64,000 bases of DNA from Actinomycetota bacterium (lineage in GTDB: Bacteria > Actinomycetota > Actinomycetes > Propionibacteriales > Propionibacteriaceae). Shown here piece after piece: positions 45,898 through 56,506 of this stretch; position 1 is the stretch's first letter, and every line of letters starts with the position of its first letter. The DNA lies in assembly GCA_020161015.1 (NCBI GenBank), contig JAIUOT010000057.1:1-64000 (forward strand), in the 5' to 3' direction. The notes under the pieces are model-generated. The model had not been told where the DNA came from. It did not search any database and was given only the letters and a program-made list of their open reading frames with translations. Both the position numbers and the translations under genes were made by a program.

Positions 45898-45926
45898 TTC
45901 ACGCCCGGCCCCGGCGGGGCTTGAAT
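45898..45926 (+). promoter_or_regulatory. hutH promoter
   Basis: TTCACG (-35, 45898-45903), 17-base spacer, TTGAAT (-10, 45921-45926), 6 bases before the hutH ATG; leaderless-type. Confidence 0.5.
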
Positions 45927-45932
45927 GGCTCC

Positions 45933-47453
45933 ATGGTCGAGATCGCTGTGGGCACCGGGCCGCTGGCCCGTACGGACGTGGTCGCGGTGGCGCGCGAGGG
46001 CGCCCGCGTCCGGCTGGACGAGGGTGCGCAGGCGGCCATCAGGGCCTCCCGCCGGCACATCGACGCGCTGGCCGCCGCCGGCGACGGCGTCTACGGCGTC
46101 TCCACCGGGTTCGGTGCGCTGGCCACCCGCAGCATCCCCGCGTCCGAGCGCACGCGGCTCCAGCGCAGCCTCATCCGCTCCCACGCCGCCGGGAACGGTC
46201 CGCTCGTCGAGGACGAGGTGGTCCGCGCGCTGATGCTGCTGCGGCTGCGGACGCTCGCCAGCGGACACAGCGGCGTCCGGCTGGAGACCGCGCAGGCCTA
46301 CGCCGCGCTGCTCAACTCCGGGCTCGTGCCGCTGGTGCACGAGTACGGCAGCCTGGGCTGCTCCGGTGACCTGGCCCCGCTCGCGCACTGCGCGCTGGCC
46401 CTGATCGGCGAGGGCGAGGTGCGCGACGGCGGCGTCGTGCGGCCAGCGGCGGAGGCGCTCGCCGACCACGGCCTCGCCCCCGTGGTGTTGGCGGAGAAGG
46501 AGGGCCTGGCGCTGATCAACGGCACCGACGGCATGCTCGGCATGCTCGTGCTCGCGCTCGCCGACCTCGAGGTCCTGCTCGACACCGCCGACCTGGCCGC
46601 GGCCATGAGCGTCGAGGGCCAGCTCGGCACCGACCGCACCTTCGCCGCGGACCTCATGGCGCTCCGTCCCCAGGTGGGCCAGGCCACGAGCGCAGCCAAC
46701 CTGCGCCGGTTCCTCGCCGGCTCCCCCATCGTGGCGAGCCACCGGCACGGCGACGGCGTCGTGCAGGACGCCTACTCGCTGCGCTGCACCCCGCAGGTGC
46801 ACGGCAGCGTGCGCGACGCCGTGGACTACGCCGCCACGATCGCCGAGCGGGAGCTCGCGTCCGCCATCGACAACCCCTCCGTGCTCGACGACGGGCGCGT
46901 GGAGTCCCACGGCAACTTCCACGGCGCGCCGGTGGCGCACGTGCTGGACTTCCTCGCCATCGGCGTCGCGGACGTCGCCGGCATCAGCGAGCGCCGCACC
47001 GACCGCTTCCTCGACGTCGCAAGGAACCGCGGGCTCCCGCCCTTCCTGGCCGACGACCCGGGCATCGACTCCGGGCTGATGATCGCCCAGTACACCCAGG
47101 CCGGCGTGGTCTCCACGCTGAAGCGGCTGGCCGTCCCGGCCAGCGTCGACTCGATCCCCTCCAGCGCCCTCCAGGAGGATCACGTCTCGATGGGCTGGGC
47201 GGCCGCCCGCAAGCTGCGCACCGCCGTGGACGGGCTCGCCCGCGTGCTCGCCGTCGAGGCGATGGCCGCGGCCCGAGGCATCGACCTGCGCGCCCCCCTG
47301 CGTCCGGCCCCCGCGACGGCGGCGGCGATCGCCGTGCTGCGCGCGTCCGTCCCCGGGCCGGGCCCCGACCGCTTCCTCGCCCCCGAGATCGAAGCCACCC
47401 ACCGACTCGTCGCCAGCGGAGCGCTGGTGGCGGCAGCGAAGGAGAACTCATGA
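45933..47453 (+). CDS. hutH: histidine ammonia-lyase
   Basis: 506 residues, converting histidine to urocanate and ammonia. The MIO prosthetic group forms from the triad in [18 protein letters not shown]: here Cys143-Ser144-Gly145 rather than the usual Ala-Ser-Gly, a substitution I also recall in Streptomyces HAL. Catalytic Tyr in [12 protein letters not shown]. First gene of hutH-hutU-M20-hutF-hutI, every junction a 4-base overlap. ATG 45933. Confidence 0.97.
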   Translation: MVEIAVGTGPLARTDVVAVAREGARVRLDEGAQAAIRASRRHIDALAAAGDGVYGVSTGFGALATRSIPASERTRLQRSLIRSHAAGNGPLVEDEVVRALMLLRLRTLASGHSGVRLETAQAYAALLNSGLVPLVHEYGSLGCSGDLAPLAHCALALIGEGEVRDGGVVRPAAEALADHGLAPVVLAEKEGLALINGTDGMLGMLVLALADLEVLLDTADLAAAMSVEGQLGTDRTFAADLMALRPQVGQATSAANLRRFLAGSPIVASHRHGDGVVQDAYSLRCTPQVHGSVRDAVDYAATIAERELASAIDNPSVLDDGRVESHGNFHGAPVAHVLDFLAIGVADVAGISERRTDRFLDVARNRGLPPFLADDPGIDSGLMIAQYTQAGVVSTLKRLAVPASVDSIPSSALQEDHVSMGWAAARKLRTAVDGLARVLAVEAMAAARGIDLRAPLRPAPATAAAIAVLRASVPGPGPDRFLAPEIEATHRLVASGALVAAAKENS

Positions 47454-49102
47454 CGCACGATCCCGTCCGCGCCCCCCGGGGGACCGCGCTGAGCGCGAAG
47501 TCCTGGCAGACCGAGGCGCCGCTGCGCATGCTGATGAACAACCTCGACCCCGAGGTGGCCGAGCGGCCGGAAGACCTGGTCGTCTACGGCGGGACCGGCC
47601 GCGCGGCGCGCTCGTGGGAGGCCTTCGACGCCATCGTCGCCACCCTGCGCGACCTCGAGGACGACGAGACCCTGCTGGTGCAGTCCGGCAAGCCGGTCGG
47701 GGTGTTCCGGACGCACGAGTGGGCCCCGCGGGTACTGATCGCCAACTCCAACCTCGTCGGCGACTGGGCCACCTGGCCGGAGTTCCGCCGGCTGGAGGCC
47801 AAGGGGCTGATGATGTACGGCCAGATGACGGCCGGCTCGTGGATCTACATCGGCACCCAGGGCATCCTCCAGGGCACCTACGAGACGTTCGGCGCCGTGG
47901 CGCGCAAGCGGTTCGGCGGCACGCTCGCCGGCACCCTCACCCTCACCGCCGGCTGCGGGGGCATGGGCGGAGCGCAGCCGCTGGCGGTCACCATGAACGA
48001 GGGTGCGGTACTGATCGTCGACGTGGACGCCGGCCGGCTCGCGCGGCGCGTCGAGCACGGCTACCTCGACGAGTACACCGCCGACTACCCGACCGCCGTG
48101 GAGCGCGTCCTGGCGGCGAAGGCCGAGCGGCGCCCGCTGTCGGTGGGGCTGGTGGGCAACGCCGCGGAAGTGTTCCCGCGGCTGCTCGCCGAGGGCGTCG
48201 CTGTGGACGTGGTCACCGACCAGACCTCCGCGCACGACCCGCTCAGCTACCTCCCGATCGGCATTCCGGTGGAGGACTGGCACCGGGTCGCCGCCGAGGA
48301 TCCGGCCGGGTTCACCGAGCGCGCCCGGGCGTCGATGGCGCGGCACGTCGAGGCCATGGTGGGCTTCCTCGACGCCGGGGCAGAGGTGTTCGACTACGGC
48401 AACTCGTTGCGGGCCGAGGCCGAACTGGGCGGCTACGACCGGGCGTTCGCCTTCCCCGGCTTCGTGCCGGCCTACATCCGTCCGCTGTTCTGCGAGGGCA
48501 AGGGCCCGTTCCGCTGGGCGGCCCTCTCCGGCGACCCTGCCGACATCGCCGCGACGGACCGTGCGATCCTCGAGCTGTTCCCGCACGACGAGCACCTGCG
48601 GCGCTGGATCACCAAGGCCGGCGAGCAGGTGCACTTCGAGGGCCTGCCGGCACGGATCTGCTGGCTGGGCTACGGCGAACGGCACCTGGCCGGGCTGAAA
48701 TTCAACGAGATGGTCGCCTCCGGAGAGCTCTCCGCGCCCGTCGTGATCGGGCGCGACCACCTGGACTCCGGCTCGGTCGCCTCTCCGTACCGGGAGACCG
48801 AGGCGATGGCAGACGGCTCGGACGCGATCGCGGACTGGCCGTTGCTCAACGCCCTGCTCAACACGGCGTCCGGCGCCACCTGGGTGTCGCTGCACCACGG
48901 CGGGGGCGTCGGCATCGGCCGCTCGATCCACGCCGGGCAGGTGGTCGTCGCCGACGGCACGCCGCTCGCAGCGGAGAAGATCTCCCGGGTGCTGGTCAAC
49001 GACCCGGGCACCGGGGTCATGCGACACGTGGACGCCGGCTACGAGCGGGCGCGCGAGGTGGCCCGGGAGCGCGGCGTCCGCATCCCGATGATGGAGCAGT
49101 GA
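47450..49102 (+). CDS. hutU: urocanate hydratase
   Basis: 550 residues, NAD-dependent conversion of urocanate to imidazolone propionate. Family landmarks: [105 protein letters not shown] and [15 protein letters not shown]. Starts in the hutH stop (ATGA). Confidence 0.98.
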   Translation: MTHDPVRAPRGTALSAKSWQTEAPLRMLMNNLDPEVAERPEDLVVYGGTGRAARSWEAFDAIVATLRDLEDDETLLVQSGKPVGVFRTHEWAPRVLIANSNLVGDWATWPEFRRLEAKGLMMYGQMTAGSWIYIGTQGILQGTYETFGAVARKRFGGTLAGTLTLTAGCGGMGGAQPLAVTMNEGAVLIVDVDAGRLARRVEHGYLDEYTADYPTAVERVLAAKAERRPLSVGLVGNAAEVFPRLLAEGVAVDVVTDQTSAHDPLSYLPIGIPVEDWHRVAAEDPAGFTERARASMARHVEAMVGFLDAGAEVFDYGNSLRAEAELGGYDRAFAFPGFVPAYIRPLFCEGKGPFRWAALSGDPADIAATDRAILELFPHDEHLRRWITKAGEQVHFEGLPARICWLGYGERHLAGLKFNEMVASGELSAPVVIGRDHLDSGSVASPYRETEAMADGSDAIADWPLLNALLNTASGATWVSLHHGGGVGIGRSIHAGQVVVADGTPLAAEKISRVLVNDPGTGVMRHVDAGYERAREVARERGVRIPMMEQ

Positions 49103-50286
49103 GCGTGGGCGCCAACGAACTGCTGGCCTCGATCGAGGACGTCGGCCGGACGCCCGGCGGCGGGTACACCCGGCTGGCCTGGGACCCGGCGACGATGGCG
49201 CTGCGCGAGTGGTTCGCCGGGGAGGCGCTGGCGCTGGGGCTCGACCTCGTCGAGGACGGCAACGGCAACCAGTTCGCCTGGTGGGGGCACGGCCCGGACG
49301 CGCTGCTGGTGGGCTCGCACCTGGACTCCGTCCCCGAGGGCGGACCTCTGGACGGGCCGCTGGGCGTGGCCTCCGCCCTGGCCGCTGTGGGCGCACTGAA
49401 GGCCTCGGGCTGGGCCCCCTCGCGCCCCCTGGCGGTGGCCAACTTCACCGACGAGGAGGGCGGCCGCTTCGGGATCGCCTGCCTGGGCTCGCGGCTGGCC
49501 ACCGGCGCGATCGCGCCCGGCACCGCGCTGGGGCTGCGCGACGAGGACGGCACGTCGCTCGCCGAGGCCATGCAGGCGCAGGGCCGCGACCCCCGTGCCG
49601 CGGGCCCCGCCGACTGGCTGGCCGACGTGAAGTACTACGTTGAGCTACATGTCGAGCAGGGCCGCTGGCTCGCTCCCCACGGGGCGGCCGTCGGCGTCGC
49701 GTCGGCGATCTGGCCGCACGGGCGCTACCGCTTCGAGTTCTGCGGACAGGGCAACCACGCCGGCGCCACGGCGATGGCCGACCGGCACGACCCGATGCTC
49801 GCCTACGCCGCCACCGTGCTGGCTGCCAGGGAGCTGGCGTCCGCGTCCGGGCAGCGCGCCACCCTGGGACGCCTCCGTGTGGAGCCGGGCAGCACCAACT
49901 CCATCCCGTCCCGCGTCACCGCCTGGCTGGACGCCCGCGCGTCGGACCAGGGCGAGCTCGAGGCCCTCGTCGCCGGCATCACCGCGCGCGCGGAGGCCGC
50001 GGCGGCCGCCGACGGCACGACCGTGGCGCTGACGCCGGAGTCGGTCACCGGCGCGGTCGAGTTCGACCACGCCCTGCGCCACCGGCTCGCCGGCCTGCTG
50101 GACGCCCCGGTGCTGGCGACCGGCGCCGGGCACGACGCGGGGATCCTCGCCGCACGGCTGCCGACGGCGATGCTCTTCGTCCGCAACCCCACCGGGGTCT
50201 CCCACGCCCCCCAGGAGTCCGCGACGCCACAGGACATCGACGAGGGCGTCGCGGCCCTCACCCGGGTGATCGAGGAACTCGGATGA
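49099..50286 (+). CDS. M20 amidohydrolase (allantoate-amidohydrolase-like) of the hut pathway
   Basis: 395 residues, AllC/hydantoinase-type M20 fold: [22 protein letters not shown] (metal His and Asp), [18 protein letters not shown] (catalytic Glu), [51 protein letters not shown] and GVSHAPQE. Its place between hutU and hutF, as in Streptomyces (allantoate amidohydrolase annotation beside hutI/hutF/hutU), suggests it hydrolyses N-formylglutamate made by HutF, replacing HutG. That role is inference. GTG 49099 overlaps the hutU stop (GTGA); GTG 49105 is possible. Confidence 0.85.
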   Translation: MSVGANELLASIEDVGRTPGGGYTRLAWDPATMALREWFAGEALALGLDLVEDGNGNQFAWWGHGPDALLVGSHLDSVPEGGPLDGPLGVASALAAVGALKASGWAPSRPLAVANFTDEEGGRFGIACLGSRLATGAIAPGTALGLRDEDGTSLAEAMQAQGRDPRAAGPADWLADVKYYVELHVEQGRWLAPHGAAVGVASAIWPHGRYRFEFCGQGNHAGATAMADRHDPMLAYAATVLAARELASASGQRATLGRLRVEPGSTNSIPSRVTAWLDARASDQGELEALVAGITARAEAAAAADGTTVALTPESVTGAVEFDHALRHRLAGLLDAPVLATGAGHDAGILAARLPTAMLFVRNPTGVSHAPQESATPQDIDEGVAALTRVIEELG

Positions 50287-51407
50287 GGTCCCACCCGGCC
50301 TTCGCCGACTGCCACTCCCACGCGTTCCACCGGGCGCTGCGGGGACGCGCCGTCGGCGGCGCAGACTTCTGGGGCTGGCGCGACGGCATGTACGCGGTCG
50401 CCCAGTCGCTCGACCCCGACCTCTACCACCGGCTGGCCAGGGCGACGTTCGCGGAGATGGCGCTCGCCGGGATCGGGGCCGTCGGCGAGTTCCACTACCT
50501 GCACCACGGGCCGGGGGGTGTGCCGTACGACGACCCCCACGCGATGGCCGACGCCGTCGTCGCCGCGGCCTGGGAGGTCGGGCTGCGGATCTGCCTGCTC
50601 GACACCTGCTACCTGCGCGCGGGCTTCGCCGGCGAGCAGTTGCACCCCGCGCAACTCCGCTTCGTGCACGGTGACGCCGAGGAGTGGGCCGCCGGCGTCG
50701 CCGGCCTGGCCGCCCGGTACGCCGACAACCCGGCCGTCGTGATCGGGACCGCCATCCACTCCGTGCGCGCCGTCGACGAGGCGTCCCTGCCGGTGGTCGC
50801 CGCGGCCCTCCCGGACGCGCCGCTGCACGTGCACGTGTCCGAGCAGCCCGCGGAGAACGAGGCCTGCCTCGCGGCGACCGGACGCACCCCGGTGGGCCTG
50901 CTGGCCGACGCGGGGGTGTGGGAGCCCCGGACGACCGCCGTCCACGCCACCCACCTCACCGGCGCCGACATCGCCACGCTGGGCGCCGCGGGCGGGTACG
51001 CCTGCTTCTGCCCCACCACGGAGGCGGAGCTGGCCGACGGCATCGGCCCGAGCACCCGGTTGCGCGAGGCCGGGGTGCGGATCACCCTCGGCTCGGACTC
51101 GAACACCGTCATCGACATGTTCGCCGAGGCCCGCGGGCTCGCCATGAACGAACGCCTGGCGTCCGGTCGCCGCGAGGGCTGGACGGCAGCCGAGTTGTGG
51201 CGGGCCGCGACCACCGACGGCGCCGCGTCGCTCGGCTTCGGCGGGCTCGGCGGGTTCGAGCTCGCCGGTTCGGTACGCACCGCCGGTGCGTCGGAACCCC
51301 TGTGGGCGGCGTCCGCCGCCGACGTGGTGGCTCCCGACGGGCTCGACCCGGAGTGGGTGCGTGCCGAACTGTCCGCCGTCGTCGACGAGGTCTGGAGGCG
51401 CGTGTGA
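50283..51407 (+). CDS. hutF: formimidoylglutamate deiminase, N-terminally short
   Basis: 374 residues versus about 450 for the family. The amidohydrolase barrel is intact: [14 protein letters not shown] (metal HxH), [70 protein letters not shown]. The N-terminal beta-sandwich strands that normally precede the HxHxF motif are absent; the HSH lies at residues 11-13. The C-terminal return of that small domain is also compressed. The ATG overlaps the M20 stop (ATGA), leaving no room for a longer start. Product N-formylglutamate. Confidence 0.85.
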   Translation: MRSHPAFADCHSHAFHRALRGRAVGGADFWGWRDGMYAVAQSLDPDLYHRLARATFAEMALAGIGAVGEFHYLHHGPGGVPYDDPHAMADAVVAAAWEVGLRICLLDTCYLRAGFAGEQLHPAQLRFVHGDAEEWAAGVAGLAARYADNPAVVIGTAIHSVRAVDEASLPVVAAALPDAPLHVHVSEQPAENEACLAATGRTPVGLLADAGVWEPRTTAVHATHLTGADIATLGAAGGYACFCPTTEAELADGIGPSTRLREAGVRITLGSDSNTVIDMFAEARGLAMNERLASGRREGWTAAELWRAATTDGAASLGFGGLGGFELAGSVRTAGASEPLWAASAADVVAPDGLDPEWVRAELSAVVDEVWRRV

Positions 51408-52558
51408 GCGTCGTGGAGAAGGCGCCGGCGAGCCTGGTCGTCACCGGCATCGGCGAACTGGTCACCTGGGAGGCCGAGCGTCCCGTGCGGCGCGACGCCG
51501 CCCTGGTCGTGCAGGACGGGCGGGTGGCCTGGGTGGGCGACACCGCGGACGCGCCCGCGGCCGACCACGCGCTGGACGCTGCCGGCGCCGCGGTGGTGCC
51601 GGGCTTCGTCGACTCCCACACCCACCTCGTGTTCGCCGGCGACCGGGCGGAGGAGTTCGCCGCGCGGATGGCCGGCCGGCCGTACGAGGCCGGCGGGATC
51701 CGGACGACCGTCGCGGCGACGCGGGCGGCCGCAGAGGACGACCTCGACCGCCTCGCCCGCGCCCGGCTCGCCGAGCTGCGCGCGCAGGGCACGACCACCG
51801 TGGAGATCAAGAGCGGCTACGGCCTCGACACCGCCACGGAGGAGCGCCTGCTCCGCGTCGCGCACCGGCTCACGCAGGAGACGACCTTCCTCGGCGCGCA
51901 CGTCGTCCCTTCCGGGCAGGACGCCGACGCCTACGTCGACCTCGTCACGGGCGAGATGCTCGCCCGCTGCGCACCGCACGCGAAGTGGGTGGACGTGTTC
52001 TGCGAGCGGGGGGCGTTCGACGCGGACCAGGCGAGGACCGTGCTCGCCGCCGGCATGGCGGCCGGCCTCCAGCCGCGGGTGCACGCCAACCAGCTCGGCC
52101 ACGGGCCCGGCGTCCAGCTGGCCTGCGAGCTGGGCGCGGCCGCCGCCGACCACTGCACCTACCTCAGCGACGCCGACGTGGGCGCGCTCGCCGGGACCGG
52201 CGTGGTGGCCGGGCTGCTGCCCGGTGTCGAGTTCTCGACCCGCCACCCCTACCCGGACGCCCGCCGCCTGCTGGACGCCGGCGTGCGGATCGCCCTGGCC
52301 ACCGACTGCAACCCGGGCACCTCCTACACGTCCTCGATCCCGTTCTGCATCGCCCTCGCCGTGCGCGAGATGGGGCTCACCCCGACGGAGGCGCTCCGCG
52401 CCGCCACAGAGGGCGGGGCCGCGTCCCTGCGTCGCACCGATGTCGGGCACCTGCGGGTCGGCGCCCGCGCGGACCTCGTCCTGCTGGACGCGCCCAGCCA
52501 CGTCCACCTGGCCTACCGGCCGGGCGTCCCGCTCGTGACCCGGGTGCTGGCTTCCTGA
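51404..52558 (+). CDS. hutI: imidazolonepropionase
   Basis: 384 residues, opening the imidazolone ring to N-formimidoyl-glutamate. Complete amidohydrolase with N-terminal beta domain ([15 protein letters not shown]) and metal motif [28 protein letters not shown], plus [54 protein letters not shown] and [18 protein letters not shown] 51404 overlaps the hutF stop (GTGA). Last gene of the operon. Confidence 0.97.
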   Translation: MSVVEKAPASLVVTGIGELVTWEAERPVRRDAALVVQDGRVAWVGDTADAPAADHALDAAGAAVVPGFVDSHTHLVFAGDRAEEFAARMAGRPYEAGGIRTTVAATRAAAEDDLDRLARARLAELRAQGTTTVEIKSGYGLDTATEERLLRVAHRLTQETTFLGAHVVPSGQDADAYVDLVTGEMLARCAPHAKWVDVFCERGAFDADQARTVLAAGMAAGLQPRVHANQLGHGPGVQLACELGAAAADHCTYLSDADVGALAGTGVVAGLLPGVEFSTRHPYPDARRLLDAGVRIALATDCNPGTSYTSSIPFCIALAVREMGLTPTEALRAATEGGAASLRRTDVGHLRVGARADLVLLDAPSHVHLAYRPGVPLVTRVLAS

Positions 52559-52589
52559 GCGCACCCCTCACCCGGGGCGGGCCGACGGG

Positions 52590-53684
52590 TCAGGACTCGC
52601 GGACGCCGGGAGTGACGAACGGCGGCTTGACGACCTCGAACGGCTCCAGGCGGTCGCGGACCACCACGTCGACGGTGTGGCCGACGGCCACCGAGCGGTC
52701 GAGGAGCGCCAGCGCGATGCCCGTGCCCAGGGTGGGCGAGAACGTGCCCGAGGTGACCTCGCCGACGTCCGCGCCGCCGGCCTGCACGCGCATGTGCGGA
52801 CGCGGGATGCCGCGTCCCAGGGCCTTCAGGCCGCGCAGCAGCGGGCCGGACTTCGCCTCCCGCTGTGCGCGCAGCGCGTCCGCGCCCCAGAAGGACGGCT
52901 TGTTCCAGCCGACGGCCCAGCCGAGGTTGGCCATCACCGGCGAGATCTCCGGGCTCAGGTCGTGGCCGTGCAGCGGGTAGCCCATCTCGGTGCGCAGGGT
53001 GTCCCGGGCCCCGAGGCCGCAGGGCAGGATGTCGTACTCGGCGCCGGCGGCGAGGACCGCGTCCCACAGCGGCGCTGCGGCCTCGGCGGGGACGACCAGC
53101 TCGTAGCCCCGCTCACCGGTGTAGCCGGTGCGGCAGACGATCAGCCCGCTCCCGCCCCACGCGCCGCTGGCGAAGCTCATGTAGTCCTGGCCGACCGGCA
53201 GCCCGAGCGCCGACAGCACCTCGTCGGAGCTGGTGCCCTGGACGGCGATGACCGCGTGCGCGGTGTGCTCGTTGACCACCTCGACGCCGGCCGGGGCCGC
53301 CTCGGACAGCAGGCGCACCACCGTGGTGGTGTTGGCGGCGTTGGGGATCAGGAACACCTCCTCCGGCGAGATGAGGTAGGCGATCAGGTCGTCCACCACT
53401 CCCCCGTCCGCCGCGCACAGCAGGTTGTACTGCGCCTGCCCGGGGCCGATGCGGTCGAGGTCGTTGGTCAGGCAGGCGTTGACGAACGCCGCGGCGCCCG
53501 CCCCGCGGACCCGGGCCTTGCCGAGGTGGCTGACGTCGAAGACGCCGACGGCGGACCGCACCGCGCGGTGCTCCGCGACGACACCGGAGTACTGCAGTGG
53601 CATCAGCCAGCCGCCGAACTCGGAGAACTTTGCGCCGAGGGCGACGTGCCGGTCGTGCAGGGGCGAGGTGAGCGGTTCGGTCAT
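52590..53684 (-). CDS. gcvT: glycine cleavage system T protein (aminomethyltransferase)
   Basis: 364 residues. Folate/aminomethyl fold: [105 protein letters not shown] and [19 protein letters not shown]. Transfers the methylene group of glycine to THF. gcvH and gcvP are not here. ATG 53684 with AGGAAGGG; TAGGCT about 24 bases upstream overlaps the end of the ADH gene. Matches Rv2211c. Confidence 0.96.
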   Translation of the reverse strand: MTEPLTSPLHDRHVALGAKFSEFGGWLMPLQYSGVVAEHRAVRSAVGVFDVSHLGKARVRGAGAAAFVNACLTNDLDRIGPGQAQYNLLCAADGGVVDDLIAYLISPEEVFLIPNAANTTTVVRLLSEAAPAGVEVVNEHTAHAVIAVQGTSSDEVLSALGLPVGQDYMSFASGAWGGSGLIVCRTGYTGERGYELVVPAEAAAPLWDAVLAAGAEYDILPCGLGARDTLRTEMGYPLHGHDLSPEISPVMANLGWAVGWNKPSFWGADALRAQREAKSGPLLRGLKALGRGIPRPHMRVQAGGADVGEVTSGTFSPTLGTGIALALLDRSVAVGHTVDVVVRDRLEPFEVVKPPFVTPGVRES

Positions 53685-53714
53685 CGGTGGCCCTTCCTGT
53701 CGGGGCCAGCCTAG

Positions 53715-54839
53715 CTAGAGCGACCGGCGCAGGATCCCGGCGAGGTCGTCCGCGGTCACGGCGACCGGGTTGCCCTTCGTGCTGGACGCGGACGCCGCCG
53801 CTGCGGCCACCGGCGCGATCGCGTCCTCGGTGAGGCCGAGGGCGGCCAGCCCGGGGACGCCGAGCTCCGCGGTGCTCTCGTTCCACCAGTCCAGGAGGGC
53901 CGTCGGGTCGTCGCGGCCGGTGAGGAGGGCGGCGACCTCCGCGTAGCGCGCGACGACCGCGTCCGTGCCGTGCGCGAGGTTGAACTCGCAGACCTCCACC
54001 ATGACGCTCGCCGTGAGGGCGCCGTGGGGGGCACCCAGGTGGCCGCCGAGCGGCCCGGCGAGCCCGTGGGCCGCGCCCAGCTTGCCGTTGGCCAGCGCCA
54101 GCCCCGACAGCAGCGAGCACAGGGCGACGTCGGTCCGCGCGGCCAGGTCGGTGCCGTCGTCGTAGGCCCGCCGCAGCCCCGATCCGGCGCGCCGGATGCC
54201 CTCGCGGCAGAACCCGTCGGTGAGCGGGTTCGCGAACGGGGAGACGAACGGCTCGATGCACTGCACGAGGGCGTCGAGCCCGGCGTGCGCGGTGACCGAC
54301 GGCGGGCACTCCAGGGTCAGCGCCGGGTCGACGATGGCCACCCGGGCCAGCATGGACGGCGACCGGAGGCTGACCTTCACGCGGTGCTCGGTCGAGGTCA
54401 CCACCCCGTTCGCCGTGACCTCGGAGCCGGTGCCGGCCGTGGTGGGGACGGCGACGAACGGCAGGCACGGGACCGCGAGCGGCCGGCCCTCGCCGATGAC
54501 CTCCGCGTAGTCGAGGGGGTCACCGCCGTTGGTCACCAGCGCCGCGACGATCTTGGCCGCGTCGAGCACGGCCCCGCCCCCGATGCCGACCACGACGTCC
54601 GCCCCGTGCTCGCGCGCGGCCTGCGCCCCGGCCCGCACGACCTCCATCGTCGGCTCACCGCTCACGGGGAAGGTGGCCACGCCGGGGAGCGTGTCGATCA
54701 GGCGCTCGTGCCGGGACGGGTCGGAGCCGGTGCACACGAAGGGACGGGAGCCCAGGGCCGCCACGGCGGCGGCGAGCTCGGAGCTGCGTCCGGCGCCGAA
54801 ACGGATGCTGGCGGCGGTGGCGAAGGTGAAGGAGGTCAC
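53715..54839 (-). CDS. iron-containing alcohol dehydrogenase
   Basis: 374 residues of the group III ADH/maleylacetate-reductase fold. NAD loop GADVVVGIGGGAVLDAAKIVA, then VPTTAGTGSEVTANGVVTS, and metal ligands Asp/His in AIVDPALTL, SVTAHAGLDALVQCIE and LAAAHGLAGPLGGHLGAPHGALTA. The HGxxxG and spacing favour the maleylacetate reductase/PduQ-like side; substrate unknown. GTG 54839 is chosen because CAGACT lies 6 bases before it; GTG 54857 would add six residues. Confidence 0.86.
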   Translation of the reverse strand: MTSFTFATAASIRFGAGRSSELAAAVAALGSRPFVCTGSDPSRHERLIDTLPGVATFPVSGEPTMEVVRAGAQAAREHGADVVVGIGGGAVLDAAKIVAALVTNGGDPLDYAEVIGEGRPLAVPCLPFVAVPTTAGTGSEVTANGVVTSTEHRVKVSLRSPSMLARVAIVDPALTLECPPSVTAHAGLDALVQCIEPFVSPFANPLTDGFCREGIRRAGSGLRRAYDDGTDLAARTDVALCSLLSGLALANGKLGAAHGLAGPLGGHLGAPHGALTASVMVEVCEFNLAHGTDAVVARYAEVAALLTGRDDPTALLDWWNESTAELGVPGLAALGLTEDAIAPVAAAAASASSTKGNPVAVTADDLAGILRRSL

Positions 54840-54958
54840 GGGTGCAGTCTGCCCCACCGCGGACGGCGGCGCGGGCCTCCGCGCGGTCGTCCGGCCGTCC
54901 GCCGAGACGCCGTCCGGCTTCGGGACCGGTTCTGGAACATGCCTGCCGGAGTCGGGAC

Positions 54959-54964
54959 TAGCCT
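54959..54964 (+). promoter_or_regulatory. -10 of pepA
   Basis: TAGCCT, 43 bases before the GTG at 55008, with a leader containing GAGAGG. Confidence 0.4.
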
Positions 54965-55007
54965 TAGGAGTCGCAGCAGCCCTGGCGATGTGCAGAGAGG
55001 ACCTTTC

Positions 55008-56504
55008 GTGCCGACCACCGATGTTCCCCCGATCACCTTGTCAGCGAGCGTTCCCCGGCAGCTGGACGCGCTCGTGGTCGGACTCGCGGAGGCGAGTGAC
55101 GCCGAGATCCTGATCGGCCTCCCCGAGGACGTGGCGAAGAGCCTGTCGAAGACCACCGGGCTGGAGCCGATCGCGCTCGCCCGCCGCTTCGGCGCGTCGG
55201 CGAAGCCCGGCAGGACCGCCCTGCTCGCCGGCCCCGCCGGCCTGCGCGTCGTGGTCGTGGGGGTCGGCCCCATCGACGTCACGCCCGAACAGGTCCGCCG
55301 CGCCGTGGGTGCCGCCGTCCGCCTCGTGGCCGGGCTGCCCGCGTCCGCACCGCAGGTGGTCGCGATCAGCCTGGAGACGGCGGAGCCGCAGCTCATCAAG
55401 GGCGCAGCGGAGGGCGCCCTGCTCGGCGCGTACTCCTACCGTCCGGCCACCGGCGAGGCCGCGGGCATCGGCCAGCTCATGCTGGTGAGCCCCAGCCGGA
55501 AGCCGGAGGCCCGGCAGGCGCTCGACCTGGCCGTGACCACGGCGACGGCCGTGAACACCGCCCGCGACTGGGTGAACACCCCCGCCAACCTGCTCTACCC
55601 GGAGAGCTTCGCCGACGACGCGCGCCAGCTGGCCCGCGGGGCGAAGATCGGCATCGAACTGTGGGACGACAAGGCGCTCGAGCGCGACGGCTTCGGCGGC
55701 ATCCTCGCCGTCGGCGGCGGCTCGCAGCGCAAGCCCCGGCTGCTGAAGCTGTCCTACGCCCCGCGCGGCGCCCGCTTCCACCTCGCCCTGATCGGCAAGG
55801 GCATCACCTTCGACGCGGGCGGGCTCGACCTGAAGACCGCCGACGGCATGTACACCATGAAGTGCGACATGGCCGGCGCCGCCGCCATCCTCGCCGCGGT
55901 CACCGCGATCGCCGAGCTGGGGCTGCGGATCCGGGTGACCGCCTGGGCTGCCATGGCGGAGAACATGCCCTCCGGGACGGCCTTCCGGCCCTCGGACGTG
56001 CTCACGATGTACGGCGGGAAGACCGTCGAGAACGGCAACTCCGACGCCGAGGGCCGCCTGGTGATGGCCGACGCGCTCGCGAAGGCCTCGGAGGAGAAGC
56101 CCGACCTGGTGCTCGACGTCGCGACGCTCACCGGGGCGTGCATGGTGGCGCTCGGCGAGCGGGTCGCCGGCCTGATGGCCCGCGACGACCAGACCGCCGA
56201 CCTGGTGCTGGACGCGGCGGAGGCCGCCGGCGAGCAGTTCTGGCAGCTCCCCATCCCCGAGGACGCGCGGCCCAAGCTCGAGTCCAAGGTGGCCGACCTG
56301 AAGTCGACCGGGGACAAGTACGGCGGCGCGCTCACGGCCGCGGCGTTCCTGTCCGAATTCGTCCCCACGGACATCCCGTGGGGCCACCTCGACATCGCCG
56401 GGCCGGCGTTCAACTCCGGCGCAGCCTACGACTACACCCCCTCCGGCGGGACGGGCGCCGCGGTGCGCACCCTGATCGCGCTGGCCCACGCCCTGGCCAA
56501 CTGA
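55008..56504 (+). CDS. pepA: leucyl aminopeptidase (M17)
   Basis: 498 residues. N-terminal macro-like domain, then the two-metal peptidase: GKGITFDAGGLDLK (Lys264 and Asp), MKCDMAGAAAIL, MPSGTAFRPSDVLTMYGGKTVE and the M17 signature reading NSDAEGRLVMADAL instead of NTDAEGRL, a conservative change. Cytosolic; recycles peptides. GTG 55008 with AGAGAGG. Same place as Rv2213 (pepB). The next gene starts 2 bases after its stop. Confidence 0.95.
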   Translation: MPTTDVPPITLSASVPRQLDALVVGLAEASDAEILIGLPEDVAKSLSKTTGLEPIALARRFGASAKPGRTALLAGPAGLRVVVVGVGPIDVTPEQVRRAVGAAVRLVAGLPASAPQVVAISLETAEPQLIKGAAEGALLGAYSYRPATGEAAGIGQLMLVSPSRKPEARQALDLAVTTATAVNTARDWVNTPANLLYPESFADDARQLARGAKIGIELWDDKALERDGFGGILAVGGGSQRKPRLLKLSYAPRGARFHLALIGKGITFDAGGLDLKTADGMYTMKCDMAGAAAILAAVTAIAELGLRIRVTAWAAMAENMPSGTAFRPSDVLTMYGGKTVENGNSDAEGRLVMADALAKASEEKPDLVLDVATLTGACMVALGERVAGLMARDDQTADLVLDAAEAAGEQFWQLPIPEDARPKLESKVADLKSTGDKYGGALTAAAFLSEFVPTDIPWGHLDIAGPAFNSGAAYDYTPSGGTGAAVRTLIALAHALAN

Positions 56505-56506
56505 CG

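Noticed and set aside
47180..49396. 738-codon minus-strand frame over hutH/hutU
   Set aside because: Shadow of the hut genes with no domain signature.
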